A DNA stretch of 64,000 nucleotides from Cryptomeria japonica (GCF_030272615.1 NC_081412.1:698656656-698720655); one strand, 5' to 3'; numbered from the stretch's first letter, positions 11,797 to 23,968 are shown. Notes: a model not told the origin generated them from the sequence alone. Numbers and translations: made by a program.

Positions 11797-13819
11797 ACAC
11801 TAATAGAAACTATTTTGGTAGCATATGGCTTTGCCCAATTTTGATTCTCTTTTCAGGTATATATAGATTCAAATTGCTCATGATTGGTTTTTTAATATCT
11901 TTGGACAACATTATATCATCACGCTATTTATTATAGTTTTGTTCCCACTACCAAGTTATTAGAGAGACAACTTTTAATATAGGTCAAAGTGCCTATCATT
12001 TCAATTCTCATTATCAAAATGATAATTTCAATTGCCCACCTTTCTATACCAATTTAGGGAATATAATGGGTTCCACAACCAATAAAATTATAAGTCATTA
12101 ACGGTAAAGAGTGGTGCGATGACTGATGAAATCTAAGGCAATTAACAATAAAGGGTGTTGAGATCACCAATGTAGTTATAATTAATTATCATCATAATTA
12201 ACATAGATAATATGCCAGGGCATGTCATTGATGCAAATGAATATACCCCCTAGGGATTGCCATTATGTAAAATATTGAAGAGAAGTAGATAGAATATAAT
12301 TTGAGTTTTATGTCAATCTAAAAAGGCAACAAGACTTACCAAATACATATGCACCGAAAGAACCTGAAAGAGAACGAAGAGAAACATTGGTGCAATAGTT
12401 ACTCCTGCAAACCCATTCACTGTTTTTGGGGGATTGTAAAGTAAGAATGCAGCATTAATTGAAGTGCTCAAAAGATGATTGATTCTACCATCAAGCGTAC
12501 CAGCTATCTTGTGGAAACACTCCTTCCCATAAAAATCTTAAACGAAGTGAAAATTTGAGTTAGCCATAAAAATAAAGGGCATCGGTCATTAAACTTAGTA
12601 CCCAGCTCCTATAGCATTCAACAAATGAGAGTTAAGAGCATAGTGCCCAGCTCCTACAGCATTCAACACCATAACCTTGGTCAAGGTAATAAGCTCCTAT
12701 ATTTTGGAAGTTGTAGGGGTTAAAGTATGAAAATAGATAGCAGACAGGCCTCTCGGAGAACAGGAAATTTGACAAACTCTTTAGGTTAGAATCATGTAAT
12801 TTCGACAGTTCATAATGCTAGTTTTTTGCATTTCCAGCTTAAACTGTGTGAAAATTTTCATCATCAATATTTCAGATCATACTACATGATCCATCATCAG
12901 AATGAAAGAAATATATAGAGAGCAAAAACAAACTCCTTATAGTAATCCACCATGGTTTGCCTTCAACAAAATGCTACTGAAGTCCCCATCCCTCTCTGAA
13001 GGAACTCTTTACAAACAATAAGTCTTTCTTTCATTAATTTAAATAAATTTTGATATGAAGTTGAGGTTAACAGTGAACCTACTCAAAAGAGAGTGTACAA
13101 CGACAAAAATATATGAACAAAAAACACAAGATATTGATACAGCTTTAAAATTTCAACCAAATTAAAATTCTCAAAAATAAATTAATAAAAAGCACAAGAA
13201 GACATCAATAATGTCTTAAAACTTCAAAATAATACTCAAAAGATCCACAATTTATCCATGCAATATTGCTGATTTATGTGTAACTTGTATCATTTTAACT
13301 GTCTTAGCATAGACAAAATTTTAAAAGCTGTTAATGAAAAGCATGAGTGCAAAAAACAAACCAAGGCCACAAACATTGATCAACTACAATATCCAGAAAC
13401 TACAGAAGGCAACACATCTTGTTATATGTAAAATGTTGAATACACTAAATATCTATGATATGTAAGTCTGTCTTGTATATTAATTTACAGCTTTTAGTAA
13501 TTGGCAGATTCTTCATTAGAAGAACAAAGCCAAAAGGGCAGCTTTCAGCTGCACCGTATTTGCTTGCCGTGCATCTGCTATGCACATTAACTAGATACAC
13601 GATTAAAATATTAGATAACTAGGTGGGCACTTTTAACATCACCAAAAAATTTGCATGGTGACTTTAGCCCTAGCATAGATAAAAATTAAGATGCACACTT
13701 TACACAGTTGAAAAATAACACCCTTGTGATGGAAAGAGACTTTCCAGGTTCACTACCTAATGGACTAAAGCTATAAATTCAAGGCTTAGCTTTAGGCCTC
13801 TGCCATGGTCAAACAGTAT
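11797..13819. other. intergenic stretch downstream of the Ole e 1-like gene
   Basis: Apart from one candidate exon at 12340-12536, no coding sequence was recognised. A direct repeat of about 30 bases (CCCAGCTCCTAYAGCATTCAAC) occurs near 12600 and 12648. The segment next to 13819 is the 3' flank of the Ole e 1-like gene. Confidence 0.45.
12340..12536 (-). other. candidate orphan exon encoding a membrane segment
   Basis: A 197-base stretch on the minus strand is open in one frame throughout. It is bordered by an AG acceptor (TTTAAG just upstream) and a canonical donor (TTG|GTAAGT). It reads ...FYGKECFHKIAGTLDGRI, then NHLLSTSINAAFLLYNPP, then a hydrophobic run APMFLFVLFQVLSVHMYL typical of a transmembrane helix. 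I do not recognise the family. No neighbouring exons were found, so it may be a relic of a host gene or captured gene sequence. The open frame and matching splice borders are what separate it from noise. Confidence 0.35.
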
Positions 13820-15960
13820 TTAACTGCAGTACATGGGAGTCTTGACAGGCTGATATGAAAATGATCTAACTGTGTATGAATGGCCTGAGGAGAGAGTGTA
13901 CGAAAACTTGGTTGCAGAATTATTTATCCCTGGTAGATTACAGTCTTGGTGAATGCTACTGATTGGCCTTGCCAAGCACATATCCCAACGGTTGCTTTCG
14001 GACATTGTCTCTGCTACTGTGAAAATTCCCTTTGAGTTTGTAAATGCCTGATAATTGAGGACCTCTCCTGATATGGTCATACAGAGAACTGCAACCTCAG
14101 CTCCTACAAGAGAATAAGTAATTACCAAGATTAGCATTAATTAGGCCACTGCATAATGCCAGCATGCCATGTAATATACTCGACACATATGATTTCCTGT
14201 AGAACAACACCTGCTTCCGTTCTAAACCAAACTCAATGAACCCAAAAAGTCCATAATGTTTGGATGTAAACCTAAAAACAATCACTTCAAAGATATACAA
14301 AATCAATGATTGGAAAGACACATCAATAGCTATGCTTGCTACATCATTTAAAATTAAAGAACGTTAGGTTCTCTACATCACCTCTTGAAGAAATAGATCT
14401 TATGACAGGGCACTGAAACAAAAAAATAGTAAACAAGAAATCATTTGAAACCAAAACAACGAACCAGGGTAAAGAAATATTTGTCAGATGTTGACAAAAA
14501 CACTTCTACTAAGCCAAATAGAAGAGAAATTTTGATTCCCTTGCATGAATACGAACCTTTCAATTCATTTGACTCTTTCTTTTTGGGGACAACAAACAAG
14601 TCCCCCTTTCCCCACCGAGCCTGCTCTTTTCCATTCATATTATGTAAGAATAAGATCAATCTATCAAATACCATTCCTTTTTCATTTCATTCACGTTTCC
14701 TTTATAAATTTTGAAGGATGAAATATTTGCCTCGGTGTAGTCTGATAAAGTTGTTTTAAGCATACAAATTGAGAGTTATAAATGATAACAGTAATTCATC
14801 TATAAGAATATGCATGTACTGCTGCATGCAAAATTTCACAGATGTAGAGCATCGGTGTAGTCTGTTAAATGTTGTTTCAAGCATACAAATTGAGACTTAT
14901 ACTTGATAACAGTAATCGATCTATAAGAATATGCATGTACTGCTGCATGCAAAATTTCACAGATGTAGAGCATTAACATACTCGCCATGGTGATTCTTTA
15001 TCAAAGTTAAGTGCAAACTGTTACTGTTAGAAAATTCCAGTTTTCAGAATTTGTCTGAAAATTGGTCAATCAGATGACACAATGCACACAATGCGTTCTA
15101 CGTATGTGTAGTAAAAGAGAGCATCTGGAATGGGATGTGTAATAACAAAAAACTTAAAAGAAAATAGTATCAAGAGCCAATACTTCCCACTAATCCAAGT
15201 CTGGATCAATAGTGAACCAATGTTGCCAAACCACAAGACCAGAATTTCATGTTCTGGGAAGAAACTCTCTAGTGATTAGAGCGAAGACGCATGTTTTCAT
15301 CTAAAGACATTATAGCTTCAATAACATAGTTATTTGCAATTAAAACCTAGTTCATGAATCATTAAACCAAAACATCAAACTAGGCCGGGGAATTCATTCC
15401 AAAACTAAATAGTCATAAAATCGGTGTTATTAAACCTAAATACACCTCTGGCAGATCCTACAGGTCCACGCATATGTAAACATGGTAAATATAATCTCAA
15501 GCGTATCGATATATGTAGACTAGATATACACGTATACACATCCAAATCTTTATATAACAATGTGTATATACATCATGCACATACACACAAAATAAAATTT
15601 ATTCTGTTTAGGGTTTCACCAATGACATGACCTTTTTCAGACAGGAGCTAACTAATTCATAGGGTAGACTTATGGTTCTCGTCAAAAACATGATTTTTTC
15701 AAAAGTTCCAGTATTACACACAAGTATAGTAGCATAAAACAGACTGGAGAAATCGGCCTTGAAGATCTTTGAAATTTTATTGAAAAACAAAGGAAAAGAT
15801 ATTTCTTACCTTCGAGAAAATCGTCTTCGGGGCCCATGGATCCATCTCCACAGACATCACAGAAAACTCTGCCATGGATCTCGCCAGTCCAGGCCATACC
15901 TACAAAGGCGTGTTGCAGTACAAAAACACTGAGAATAATCCACCACATAAACCCTGCCAT
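13820..15960 (-). CDS. Ole e 1-like secreted protein, two exons
   Basis: The only recognisable host gene. Exon 1 is 15960-15810 and exon 2 is 14103-13820. The intron has a GTAAGA donor and a TTGTAG acceptor, splits a Gly codon in phase 1, and is 1706 bases long. The product is 144 residues. Residues 1-23 form a signal peptide (MAGFMWWIILSVFVLQHAFV...). The mature part starts TGEIHGRVFCDVCGDG, followed across the junction by FLEGAEVAVLCMTISGEVL, the Pollen_Ole_e_1 pattern (V-x-G-x-V-x-C-D-x-C ... L-x-G-A-x-V-x-V-x-C). Six cysteines (FC, VC, LC, MC, DC, YC) suit three disulfides. Family members are extracellular or cell-wall glycoproteins; the exact role is unknown. The frame is intact and length is normal. 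A TTTAAA box lies about 40 bases upstream of the ATG, but the transcription start cannot be fixed. Confidence 0.85.
14732..14972. repeat. 120-base tandem duplication in the Ole e 1-like intron
   Basis: TCGGTGTAGTCTG starts one copy at 14732 and a second at 14852. Both run through ATATGCATGTACTGCTGCATG to GATGTAGAGCA. They differ by only a few bases, indicating a fairly recent duplication. It lies well inside the intron, away from the splice sites. Confidence 0.9.
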
Positions 15961-16621
15961 TTTCAGTATTTTTCAGAGCAGTGAGGAGATGTTTTAAATG
16001 GATGAGATCGGATTTGGACCCTATTTTTCAGGAGTCTGACAGAGACGATACAATTTAAATTTGGGGGTGAGGGTTTGTGCATGAAATAAACCCGTATTCT
16101 TACAGTCAGAACACCTCTTTTGCCGGCCTTCTGCGGTGTTAACCTAAGCTGCTTTAGATTTAATGTTTTTAACAGTGAATGGGAGATTTTTAATTCATTA
16201 TTTAATTAATATTTCAGAGATTATTCTGCTGTATTTTTCAACAAATAATTAATTCGCCACCAATCCCCTGGAATTTTTATATATTTCTTTTTCAATCCCC
16301 CACAATTTTATTGGTGCTTTAAATTGATTTTTATTATTTTAAATGATCCATAGTCAATGTTTAATGTAGAGGAATACGTTGGTTTAATGGTTAGCATGGT
16401 TTACAAGCAATAACACATAGTTTTGAAAGACGTTTCTTTTGTATATTATTCTTTATTAATATAAATGTATATTTTGAATTTAAAAAATTAACACATGGTT
16501 TAGGTGAATTGATAAAAGTAGGTACAACTTCTATAAATTTTAAGTTTCTCAAGTTTTGAAATCTTGTAGAATATTTGATTGAAATGATAAACAAAGTTTA
16601 AATCATGCATAAATAGAATTT
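15961..16621. other. 5' flank of the Ole e 1-like gene
   Basis: No coding sequence was seen. The first 200 bases are less AT-rich and should hold the promoter. Beyond about 16180 the sequence becomes strongly AT-rich up to the LINE target site at 16622. Confidence 0.5.
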
Positions 16622-16637
16622 ATAATGGAATGGTGGT
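16622..16637 (+). repeat. LINE target-site duplication, left
   Basis: ATAATGGAATGGTGGT precedes the LINE and is repeated exactly after its A-rich tail at 20287-20302. A third copy at 20331-20346 shows that the target already held a short repeat or was duplicated later. Confidence 0.85.
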
Positions 16638-16644
16638 TCTATAG

Positions 16645-18987
16645 TAGGTTTTTTTCAAGCTTCAAAAGGTATCAGACAAGGAGATCCATTGTCTCCCTTT
16701 TTGTTTGTATTAATGGCTGAGATTCTGGGTAGAAATGTCAAGAGTTTAGTTAAAAAGGGATTATGGAAAGGAGCACTCATTCATAACAGCATTGATCCTA
16801 TCTCCCACTCCCAATTTGTTGATGATACAATTCTCTTTGGGGAAGCCACTGAAAAGGAAGTTGTGGTTATTAAGAAGCTTCTGAATGACTATGAAATAGG
16901 CTCGGGGCAGAGTATGAACAAGGAGAAATCAATGATATATTTCTTCAATACTAACGTGAGAATGCAAAGTAAAATAAAGGAAATCATGGGCTATCCTCAA
17001 GGTAACTTTCCACTAAAATACTTAGGGGTTCAGCTAGATCCGGGCAGACAACAGAACAAAATGTGGGAGGACGTTATCAACAAATGTCAAGTAAAGGCCT
17101 CTTCCTGGAAGAACAAGTGGTTAACTCAGGCAGGCAGAATCTAGATGATTAAATAAGTTCTTTCTGCGATTCCCATTTACCAAATGTCATGCTGTAGGCT
17201 ATCATTTAAGGCAGCAAAAGAATTAGACAGTCTGTTCAAAAAAATTTTGTGGGAAGGAGCTTAGGAGAAAAAGAAGTTTCCTCTCATCAACTGGGATACA
17301 ACCTGTTTAATAAAATTGGAGGGAGGAGCGGGTCTAAGAAAAATGGATTTGCACAATCAAGCTCTTGGGGCTAAATTAGCATGGAAAATGTTTTCTCAAC
17401 CTCATAAATCATGGTGTAAGATTATGGCTGCTAAATATTTGGATTCAACCGAAGCAGAAAGGATATTTACAGTGGCCAACTCAATTAAGGGATCCCCAAT
17501 TTGGAAACATATTTGGGAAAGCAGAAGTATATTAACAGAGCACCTGACATGGAAAATAGGAAATGGTGGAAAGGCAAAATTTTGGAGAGATTCATGGAAT
17601 GGTGACATTTCTTTAGCAAAAGAAATAGATGACAAGGCATGGATTTATGAAGTGGAAACAGAGGTAGGCTATTATGTGGCGGATTATAATTTGGAAGGGC
17701 AGAAGGAATCAGATTGGATTAAATGGAAATCAGTTGGGGAATGGAAGATGGAAAAGAACACGCAGTTAAAAGACATTCTAAACAAGAAAAAAAAATTATA
17801 TATCTTAACGAAGAAGATCAGTTACTATGGAGTGTTTCTAAAACTAGAAAATATAAAGTCAATCTGGGATATGAGATCCTTATAAACAGAATAAAGAATG
17901 TGGAATGGCCCTCAGAGTTGTGTTGGCATAAATTAGTATTGCCTAAGGCAGGGGCATTCCTATGGACAGCTTTGCAAGGCTGCATATTAACAGTGGACAA
18001 ATTGAGAACTATTGGAATTGCTGGACCAAGTGTATGCATCATATGCATGGAAAACGAAGAGACAGCGGATCATCTTTTACTTTGGTGCTCGTACTCTAAA
18101 AAAGTCTGGGATTGGTTATTGGATAAATTGCAGCTTGGATCGGTGAGAAATCTAACATTAAAAAGTTTTTTATTATCATGGCCGACCAACATCAATAAAT
18201 CAAAATGGAGTATACTGTGGGTGGTGAGTCCATCACTGCTTGTGTGGCATATATGGAAGGAAAGAAACAGAAGAGTATTTAATGAGGAAGCTCTGTCTTA
18301 TGATATGCTAATCCAAAAATAAAAAGAGCCATAGGAGAGGTAATCAATATGAAAGTAGTGGGAGGGAAGTATTGTATGTATTCTTCTTGGGACAAAGAGA
18401 TGGAAAGACACTGGAATTTAACGAAAATTAGTGGATACAAACTAATGGAGAAGAAGCAGAACAAAGCCAGTGAAGTATGGTTTCCTCCAAAGATAGGAAA
18501 CTTCAAGATGAACTTTGATGGTGCTAGCCGAGGCAACCCGAGAAAATCTGGATACGGTGTCATTATAAGGAATGAGTTGGGCAATTTTGTAGGGGCAAAA
18601 TATGGTTCACTAGGAATCAATACAAACAACATGGCAGAATTGGCGGGATTACTAGCTGGAATGGAATGGTGTGTGGCACACGGCATTCAGGATGTAGAAG
18701 TTGAGGGAGACTCACAAATTATCCTGAATGGCATTTCAAATAAGAATTTTGAAAACTGGAAACTAGAGGCGGTATGACCCAAAATCTAGAAAATAAGTGA
18801 AAGTTTAAACAATTTCACCCTCAAACACATCTACCAAGAGGGCAACGCAGCGGTGGACTGGCTGGCTAACAGAGGCATCGAATGTGATGACTCAATACAG
18901 TTGACAGAGAAGGAGGAGCTACCAGACGGATTGATAGAGATCCTTGCTGCAGAAAAAGGCAGATTTCCTAAAACTGGAATCGGTTGA
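16645..18987 (+). pseudogene. LINE ORF2 remnant: reverse transcriptase, zinc-binding region, RNase H
   Basis: The frame opens in the reverse transcriptase at QASKGIRQGDPLSPFLFVLM and keeps the catalytic motif FVDDTILFG (about 16818). Thumb sequence follows (PLKYLGVQL, SWKNKWLTQAGRI). The zf-RVT region at 17723-18322 contains CIICMENEETADHLLLWCSY, a C-C-H-C-type motif. The RNase H domain at 18480-18950 has NFDGASRGNP, then NMAELAGLLAGM, VEGDSQIILN and, after two in-frame stops (18775 and 18787), QEGNAAVDWLANRG. Plant L1 elements commonly carry this C-terminal RNase H. Stops after QAGRI and within RNase H, plus frameshifts near 17800 and 18320, show it is dead. Confidence 0.9.
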
Positions 18988-19377
18988 CAAAGATTTTCTG
19001 TGAAAAGAAGGGTGTATCGAGGACAAACGTGAAGGTTTCAATCATGCTTCGATTGCACATAGTATTATGGGCTTGTCACATCTGAGAACTTTTCTTAAAG
19101 AAAAATGTTAGATAGAGACTAAAAGAAGAGTCAAGCAAGAAAAGATTTTGCTCGGGTACCAATAATAGGGATCTAGGAAGTCACATGGCTCCCGAGAGGC
19201 TCAGATAGTTCAGAAAAGAAAACTCAGAAAAGATTTGAATTCAGTTAGTAAGATTCTAGCAGAAAGAGGACAAAGTTAGAAATTGCCAAATCATTCTCCA
19301 TCCCTTTAAGGCGAAGGTGAAGGCTTTTTTGCCAAGTGATTTTTTGGACAAGGTCTTAGGGGAGACTAGAAGGATTA

Positions 19378-20067
19378 GTGCTAAATATGGCTTTTTTCGG
19401 AAGGATCAGTTGTGTTAACTATGAAAATGCATTGATCGCACAATTGAGAAATTTGTTCAATACTGAAGAGTATGCTTATGAATCCATTAGGGGGCTTGTG
19501 GGCATTACCTTAAACACTGATAGACACTGGTGCGATGCTCTGGTGCTGGAAGTTGTTCTTCTTCCTTTGGCAGATATCATTGAAACGAAGGAAAAAGTGG
19601 TTGAATTAATAGCAGGTTTCATTAAACCCTTCATAGCAGATACGGTTGCAGAAGCCATTTTGGGTTTGGAGGAAGGAGTCAGAGTTAGTATACTGAAGGT
19701 TTATTTTCAATTTGAAAATTACCTTCGATCGGACTCTGAGGAAGAGGAAGAGAGTGATGGTGACGATGCTGAGAAAGGAGAAGATAGTGAGAGCAGTGAT
19801 GGAGGAGAGGAGGCTTCTGTGACCAGTGAGGAGATTTGAGAGATGGCCCGTAGAGAAATGTGGAGGGAAGAGCGGGAGAGAAGGAAGAATTTTGGGGATG
19901 AGGCATGGGAAGTTTTTAGATGCGCAGTCTTCAATGGAAACCTTGAACCATTTCGCAGGATCTTTAAGGCAGAAGAGTGGTGGCTTCCAGAGAGTTCCAC
20001 ACGTAAAGCAATCATGATAGGTGAGCATGCTGCTGTGATATACCAAGCCATAGGAGGACAGATGTAA
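19378..20067 (+). pseudogene. additional ORF in the LINE 3' region, acidic
   Basis: Two adjacent in-phase ORFs, 19378-19839 and 19843-20067, are separated only by one stop codon (TGA at 19837). The first encodes 153 residues with a helical, hydrophobic middle (KVVELIAGFIKPFIADTV) and an acidic C-terminus (SDSEEEEESDGDDAEKGEDS). The second reads REMWREERERRKNFGDEAWE and ends AAVIYQAIGGQM. A neighbouring frame upstream (AKVKAFLPSDFLDKVLGETR, about 19310-19370) suggests the protein began earlier and was frameshifted. I do not recognise the family. Plant L1 elements normally have only ORF1 and ORF2. It could be an element-encoded ORF3 or captured host sequence. Confidence 0.5.
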
Positions 20068-20286
20068 CCCCGGTTTTGCGTTTGGGTCAATGGAGGAAAT
20101 TTGGAAGTAGCAGGAGGGATAACCTTATGGGCCTATTAAGCAAAGTATTTTATATATGTATTTGGGTTGATTTAGATGGTCTTAGGATATATGAATATCT
20201 ATTACAATGTAATTTCAAAATTTTCAAGTAATATAGGGAGCTATCCCCATAAAAGATAACACTTATCGATTAAAAAAATAATAATA

Positions 20287-20302
20287 ATAATGGAATGGTG
20301 GT
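20287..20302 (+). repeat. LINE target-site duplication, right
   Basis: Exact repeat of 16622-16637, directly after the AAT-rich LINE tail. It fixes the 3' end of the insertion. Confidence 0.85.
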
Positions 20303-21040
20303 AAATTTTATATATATATATAGAAAATTTATAATGGAATGGTGGTGCATTGTGTGTGTTACGTATAGAATTGTCAATCAATAGTAGGGGCAAGAAAATT
20401 AGGGTGGGAGGGAATTATAATTCTAGAGGAGAGGTATAATTAATTATCTTATCGATCCAAACAGGTAAAAAAACGTCTTAGTTCAGGTATATATATTCTT
20501 AATAATAGAATATTAAATTTTGAATTTAAATGTTAGGGTTAATTATGTTGGCAATAGGTTTTGTCATTGATGTCAAGTTTGCAGTGTTGCGGAGATGTTG
20601 CTAGCAGTTATCATTATGATGTTCATCATAGGGGGAGATTGTTTGCATAACAATTGCAAATGTTGTAAAACGTTGTCATATAAAGTTGCAAAGTTGTCAT
20701 GATTTGTTCTATCCACTACAAAGGATTGATTATACATCACACATGCAAAACAATGATATGGAAATGTTGGATATGTTATCAGAGACATTTTGGTATGGTT
20801 GATTCAATTGGATCTAACAATTTTGGCCATGGAATAAATTTCTTAAGCATTCTAGTTAGATTATAGTTTATATATTGCTCTATTCTTAAAAGTGTAATTC
20901 TCAACTTAAGGGTGCATGCACTTTTTCTAATTGAGTGTTGACCTACTGCTTGCAGTTGTCACTTAAGCCTTTATGTTCATGAAGTTACTAGCCTCTTTTC
21001 CTAGTAATTACTAACTTAACTGAAACACAAAAGACATAAT
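20303..21040 (+). other. probable copia LTR remnant upstream of the solo LTR
   Basis: No coding sequence is recognised. TGTTGGCAATAGGTTTTGTC at about 20547 and a purine tract (AGGGGGAGAT) at about 20630, followed by TGTTTGC, resemble copia LTR edges. A TATA-like stretch lies near 20872. It probably belongs with the copia gag remnant at 22486 and 29809, but no pairing LTR was found. Confidence 0.35.
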
Positions 21041-22480
21041 TGATGCCCTCCTAAATGGCACAATGTTAGTTTATGATCAAAAAACACAAAACACACAAGA
21101 CGTTAGAGTTAGTCAATCAAAAACTAAAACATATGAAGGCATTCCAAGAGAGACACTAAAAGCATGCTAATGAATCTAACTAAAGAAGTAAGACAATGAG
21201 ATATCTCCAACTATCTCTTAACATGATATTAGCTCCTTCTCCCTTGTTCCTCTCCTCTCCAAGTTCCAAAATAGTGTAGCTCTCAGCAGCTTTTTGCACT
21301 ATGGATGCTTATGGAGGATTGAGATTGTAGTATTGAGCTTTGAATGTGAAATAAAAAGCTAATGCTATGCTATTGATGATGTATTTTAACCAAAAAGACA
21401 AGATTTAGTTATGCTATGCTAAATGCTCTCTAAAATGGCTATAGTCTAAATGCTTACAAGTTTTCAGGATCTGGATTATGAAGGAATGGGCTCTATTTAT
21501 AGGAAAAATAGAGCAATGGATGGCCAGGATTGAAAGGTTTAATCAAGGGTCAAGCTTGAAAGTTGGGGATCCATGTGCACAATTTGCACCAATGAAATGG
21601 TGACAAGTGTCAACATAAGATTGGGTTGAGAGAAGAGGTTGGAGGCATTAAATGCCTGAGGAGACCTCATGGTTATCTAAAGGCTAAGAGTCAAGCCTAA
21701 ATTAGGATTACCCACTGAATTAGGAATTAATCCAAGGATAAACCTTTGTGCAAATGATTAAGAGATAATCATGGTCAAAGCATTGAAGGGCTTGATGAGA
21801 CCCTTGGGTTGGGTAGAGGTTGAGTCAAAAAAAATGTTTTAACCATGTAGGAGGGTTGAATTAACCATTAATGGTTATTGGAGACTTTGGGGATTAAGTG
21901 GTTGAAAGTTGGAAGCCTTCAATGGTTATCAAAGACTTTGAGGAATTAAGTGGTTGAAGGTTGAAAGCCTTTAATGGTTATCAAAGACTTTGGGGTCTTT
22001 GAGAAGTGACTCCATTTTGCTTAAGAATGTGACAATATTTAGGAGATGGATTAAGCTAATTAGGAAGAGGTTAGAAGAATCTAGAAGGGGATTAGATTTT
22101 GCAAGTGGATTTGGTGGGTGAGGGAAAATAGGATTTTATTAAAATAAAAATTCATTTATTTCAATAAATGTGTGCAAGTTGCATTTGTAGGAAAATGCAA
22201 GTGGGGTGGGGATAATGATTTAAATAAATGTTTTATTTAATTTATTTTAAAAGAGGAAAAGGGGGATTTAATTAAATAAATTGATTTTATTTATTTAATT
22301 GATTTGTATTTGGTTTAATGAATTAATTAAAATAAATTGAATAATTTATTTAATTAATAGAAGAATGTTTGGGGATGAATTAATTAAATATTAATTTAAT
22401 TACCTGGTGGCTAGTGGATTTTTAATCAAATAAATACGAAATATTCATTTAATTAAAATGGACAGATTTATGTGACTACA
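21041..22480 (-). repeat. solo LTR of the Tat-like Ty3 family
   Basis: It starts TGATGC and ends TGTGACTACA, and is bounded by the 5-base duplication ATAAT (21036-21040 and 22481-22485). It matches the LTR at 48922-50404 through its whole length. On the minus strand it reads TGTAGTCACATAAATC, with a TATAAATAG box near 21493-21501. There is no internal region, so it arose by recombination between the two LTRs of a full element. Confidence 0.92.
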
Positions 22481-22485
22481 ATAAT

Positions 22486-22594
22486 ATTTCCTAAGTTGAA
22501 GGGATTGACAAAGATCAACAATCATAATATAATCTTGAGTATATGATCTGCATGGATATATTGCACCTCCAACAGATCAAGTTATGAAGGCTAA
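22486..22594 (+). pseudogene. copia gag remnant, left fragment
   Basis: A short piece reads YDLHGYIAPPTDQVMKA, matching the gag N-terminal region VVNRYTIPNNPPTD of the element at 35251. The reading continues across the minus-strand copia insertion at 29809 as TDQVMKACENNAKANN, showing that one gag gene was split. Confidence 0.6.
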
Positions 22595-23954
22595 TGGTAT
22601 GATGAAAGAATAAGTATCCGGTCAACTACTAACAGGGGGGGGGGGGTGAATCAGTAGATAGAAAAACTGATACAAACTTCACCAATCTCAAAAATCAATC
22701 TCTCAAAGTAAACTTAGAATAATACCTCTGTCAAGATAAAAACTCATAGGATAAACCGGTTGACTGTTACAACAAATTAACAATGAACAACTTCTTCATT
22801 TCTCAATGCTTCTAGTTATCATGACTTATCAAAATAGTTAAGTAGTTAAGTAAATCAACCGTGAAAACATAACCACAAAAACATTCACCACTTGACACAA
22901 ATATTTTTGATGTGGAAACCAAAATAGGTAAAAACCACGGTGAGATGACTCACAAGATAACTAATTGAACTCTTCTAAAGTTCGCCCTGTTAGAAGCCTA
23001 GCCTGTTAAAGCTTTACAAAAAGTCCTATTAAGAACTAATCCTGTTAGGAATCACCTGGTTAAGGAATTTACTACAAATGCCTTGTTAGAAGCAATACCC
23101 TGTAAGGAGTAACCTCGGTATATGATTTGAAAATCCAATCTAATGGATCACCTTGTTAGAGGATTTGAATAACACCAAGCTTGTTGGAGCTTACTCGGTT
23201 AGGGGATTTCAATTCTGTTGTAATTGTTAGAAAACAATAGGAGTTTGTTGATCTGTCTGAATAGCACTACACTTGCTTGATCAGATCCATTGCATGCTCC
23301 TATCTGCCTTTACTTAAACTACAGATACATCATCTGGTTCGGCAACCGCACACTCAACTGATCTGTGCTCACTCTTTCCCAACTCATTAAACTAAACAAC
23401 TTCATCGACCTTATAAACAAATCAATCAGGTCGATAACACAACAAAAACCTAATTCTCATAGAGATTACAAACAAATTGGTTCAAGTATGATCGTTGGAT
23501 TACATAGCAATCTTGCACATCAATCAAGAAAACCTTGATCTCTCCGTGATCACCGCTTCATCGAACTTAGAAACTCATCACGCACTTTGCATTAGATGCA
23601 ATACATTTGCTCATTCTCTAGACAAAAACCATTACAACAACTCGCCAAAATCTCTTGGAATTGTCTTCATACAATAATCATATGTGTCATAATCATTACC
23701 ACTCATTATCAGATCATAAACCAATATAACCAATTCACCAGACTTAATTGGCTAGGGTTTATCAAAAACAACAGGTAGGGTTTACCGGTTACATCAATAG
23801 ATAAGGTTTACACCTGTTACCGGTTCACTCCACAAATTCTTCCTACCAGTTACAGTAACAATATTACAACAATATCAACAATATCATTACCAGTTAATTG
23901 ACATCAATGACAACATAACATATCATTAATGCAATCTTCATGCAAATGTCAACA
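22595..23954 (-). repeat. copia element 3' LTR
   Basis: Runs from TGGTATGATGAAAG to GCAAATGTCAACA. It pairs with 28449-29808 with scattered differences, such as a 12-G run here against a shorter run in the partner. On the element strand it begins TGTTGACATTTGC. Confidence 0.93.
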
Positions 23955-23968
23955 ATCTCACCCTTTGG
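23955..23968 (-). other. copia polypurine tract
   Basis: On the minus strand CCAAAGGGTGAGAT lies directly before the 3' LTR. It is the usual plus-strand primer position. Confidence 0.8.

Larger units (their letters stand above)
16638..20286 (+). mobile_element. 5'-truncated L1-type LINE with RNase H
   Basis: A 3.65 kb non-LTR retrotransposon bounded by 16-base target duplications and ending in CACTTATCGATTAAAAAAA followed by an AAT-rich tail. It starts inside the reverse transcriptase, so it was truncated at the 5' end during insertion. ORF1, the endonuclease and the N-terminal part of the reverse transcriptase are absent. The rest of ORF2 and an additional downstream ORF remain, with stops and frameshifts. 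Confidence 0.9.

Noticed and set aside
14441-14714. ORFs on both strands within the Ole e 1-like intron
   Set aside because: Short, without family features, and inside an intron with good splice sites.
19606-20090. Ser-rich ORFs on minus
   Set aside because: They are shadows of the acidic GAGGAAGAG-rich ORF on plus within the LINE.
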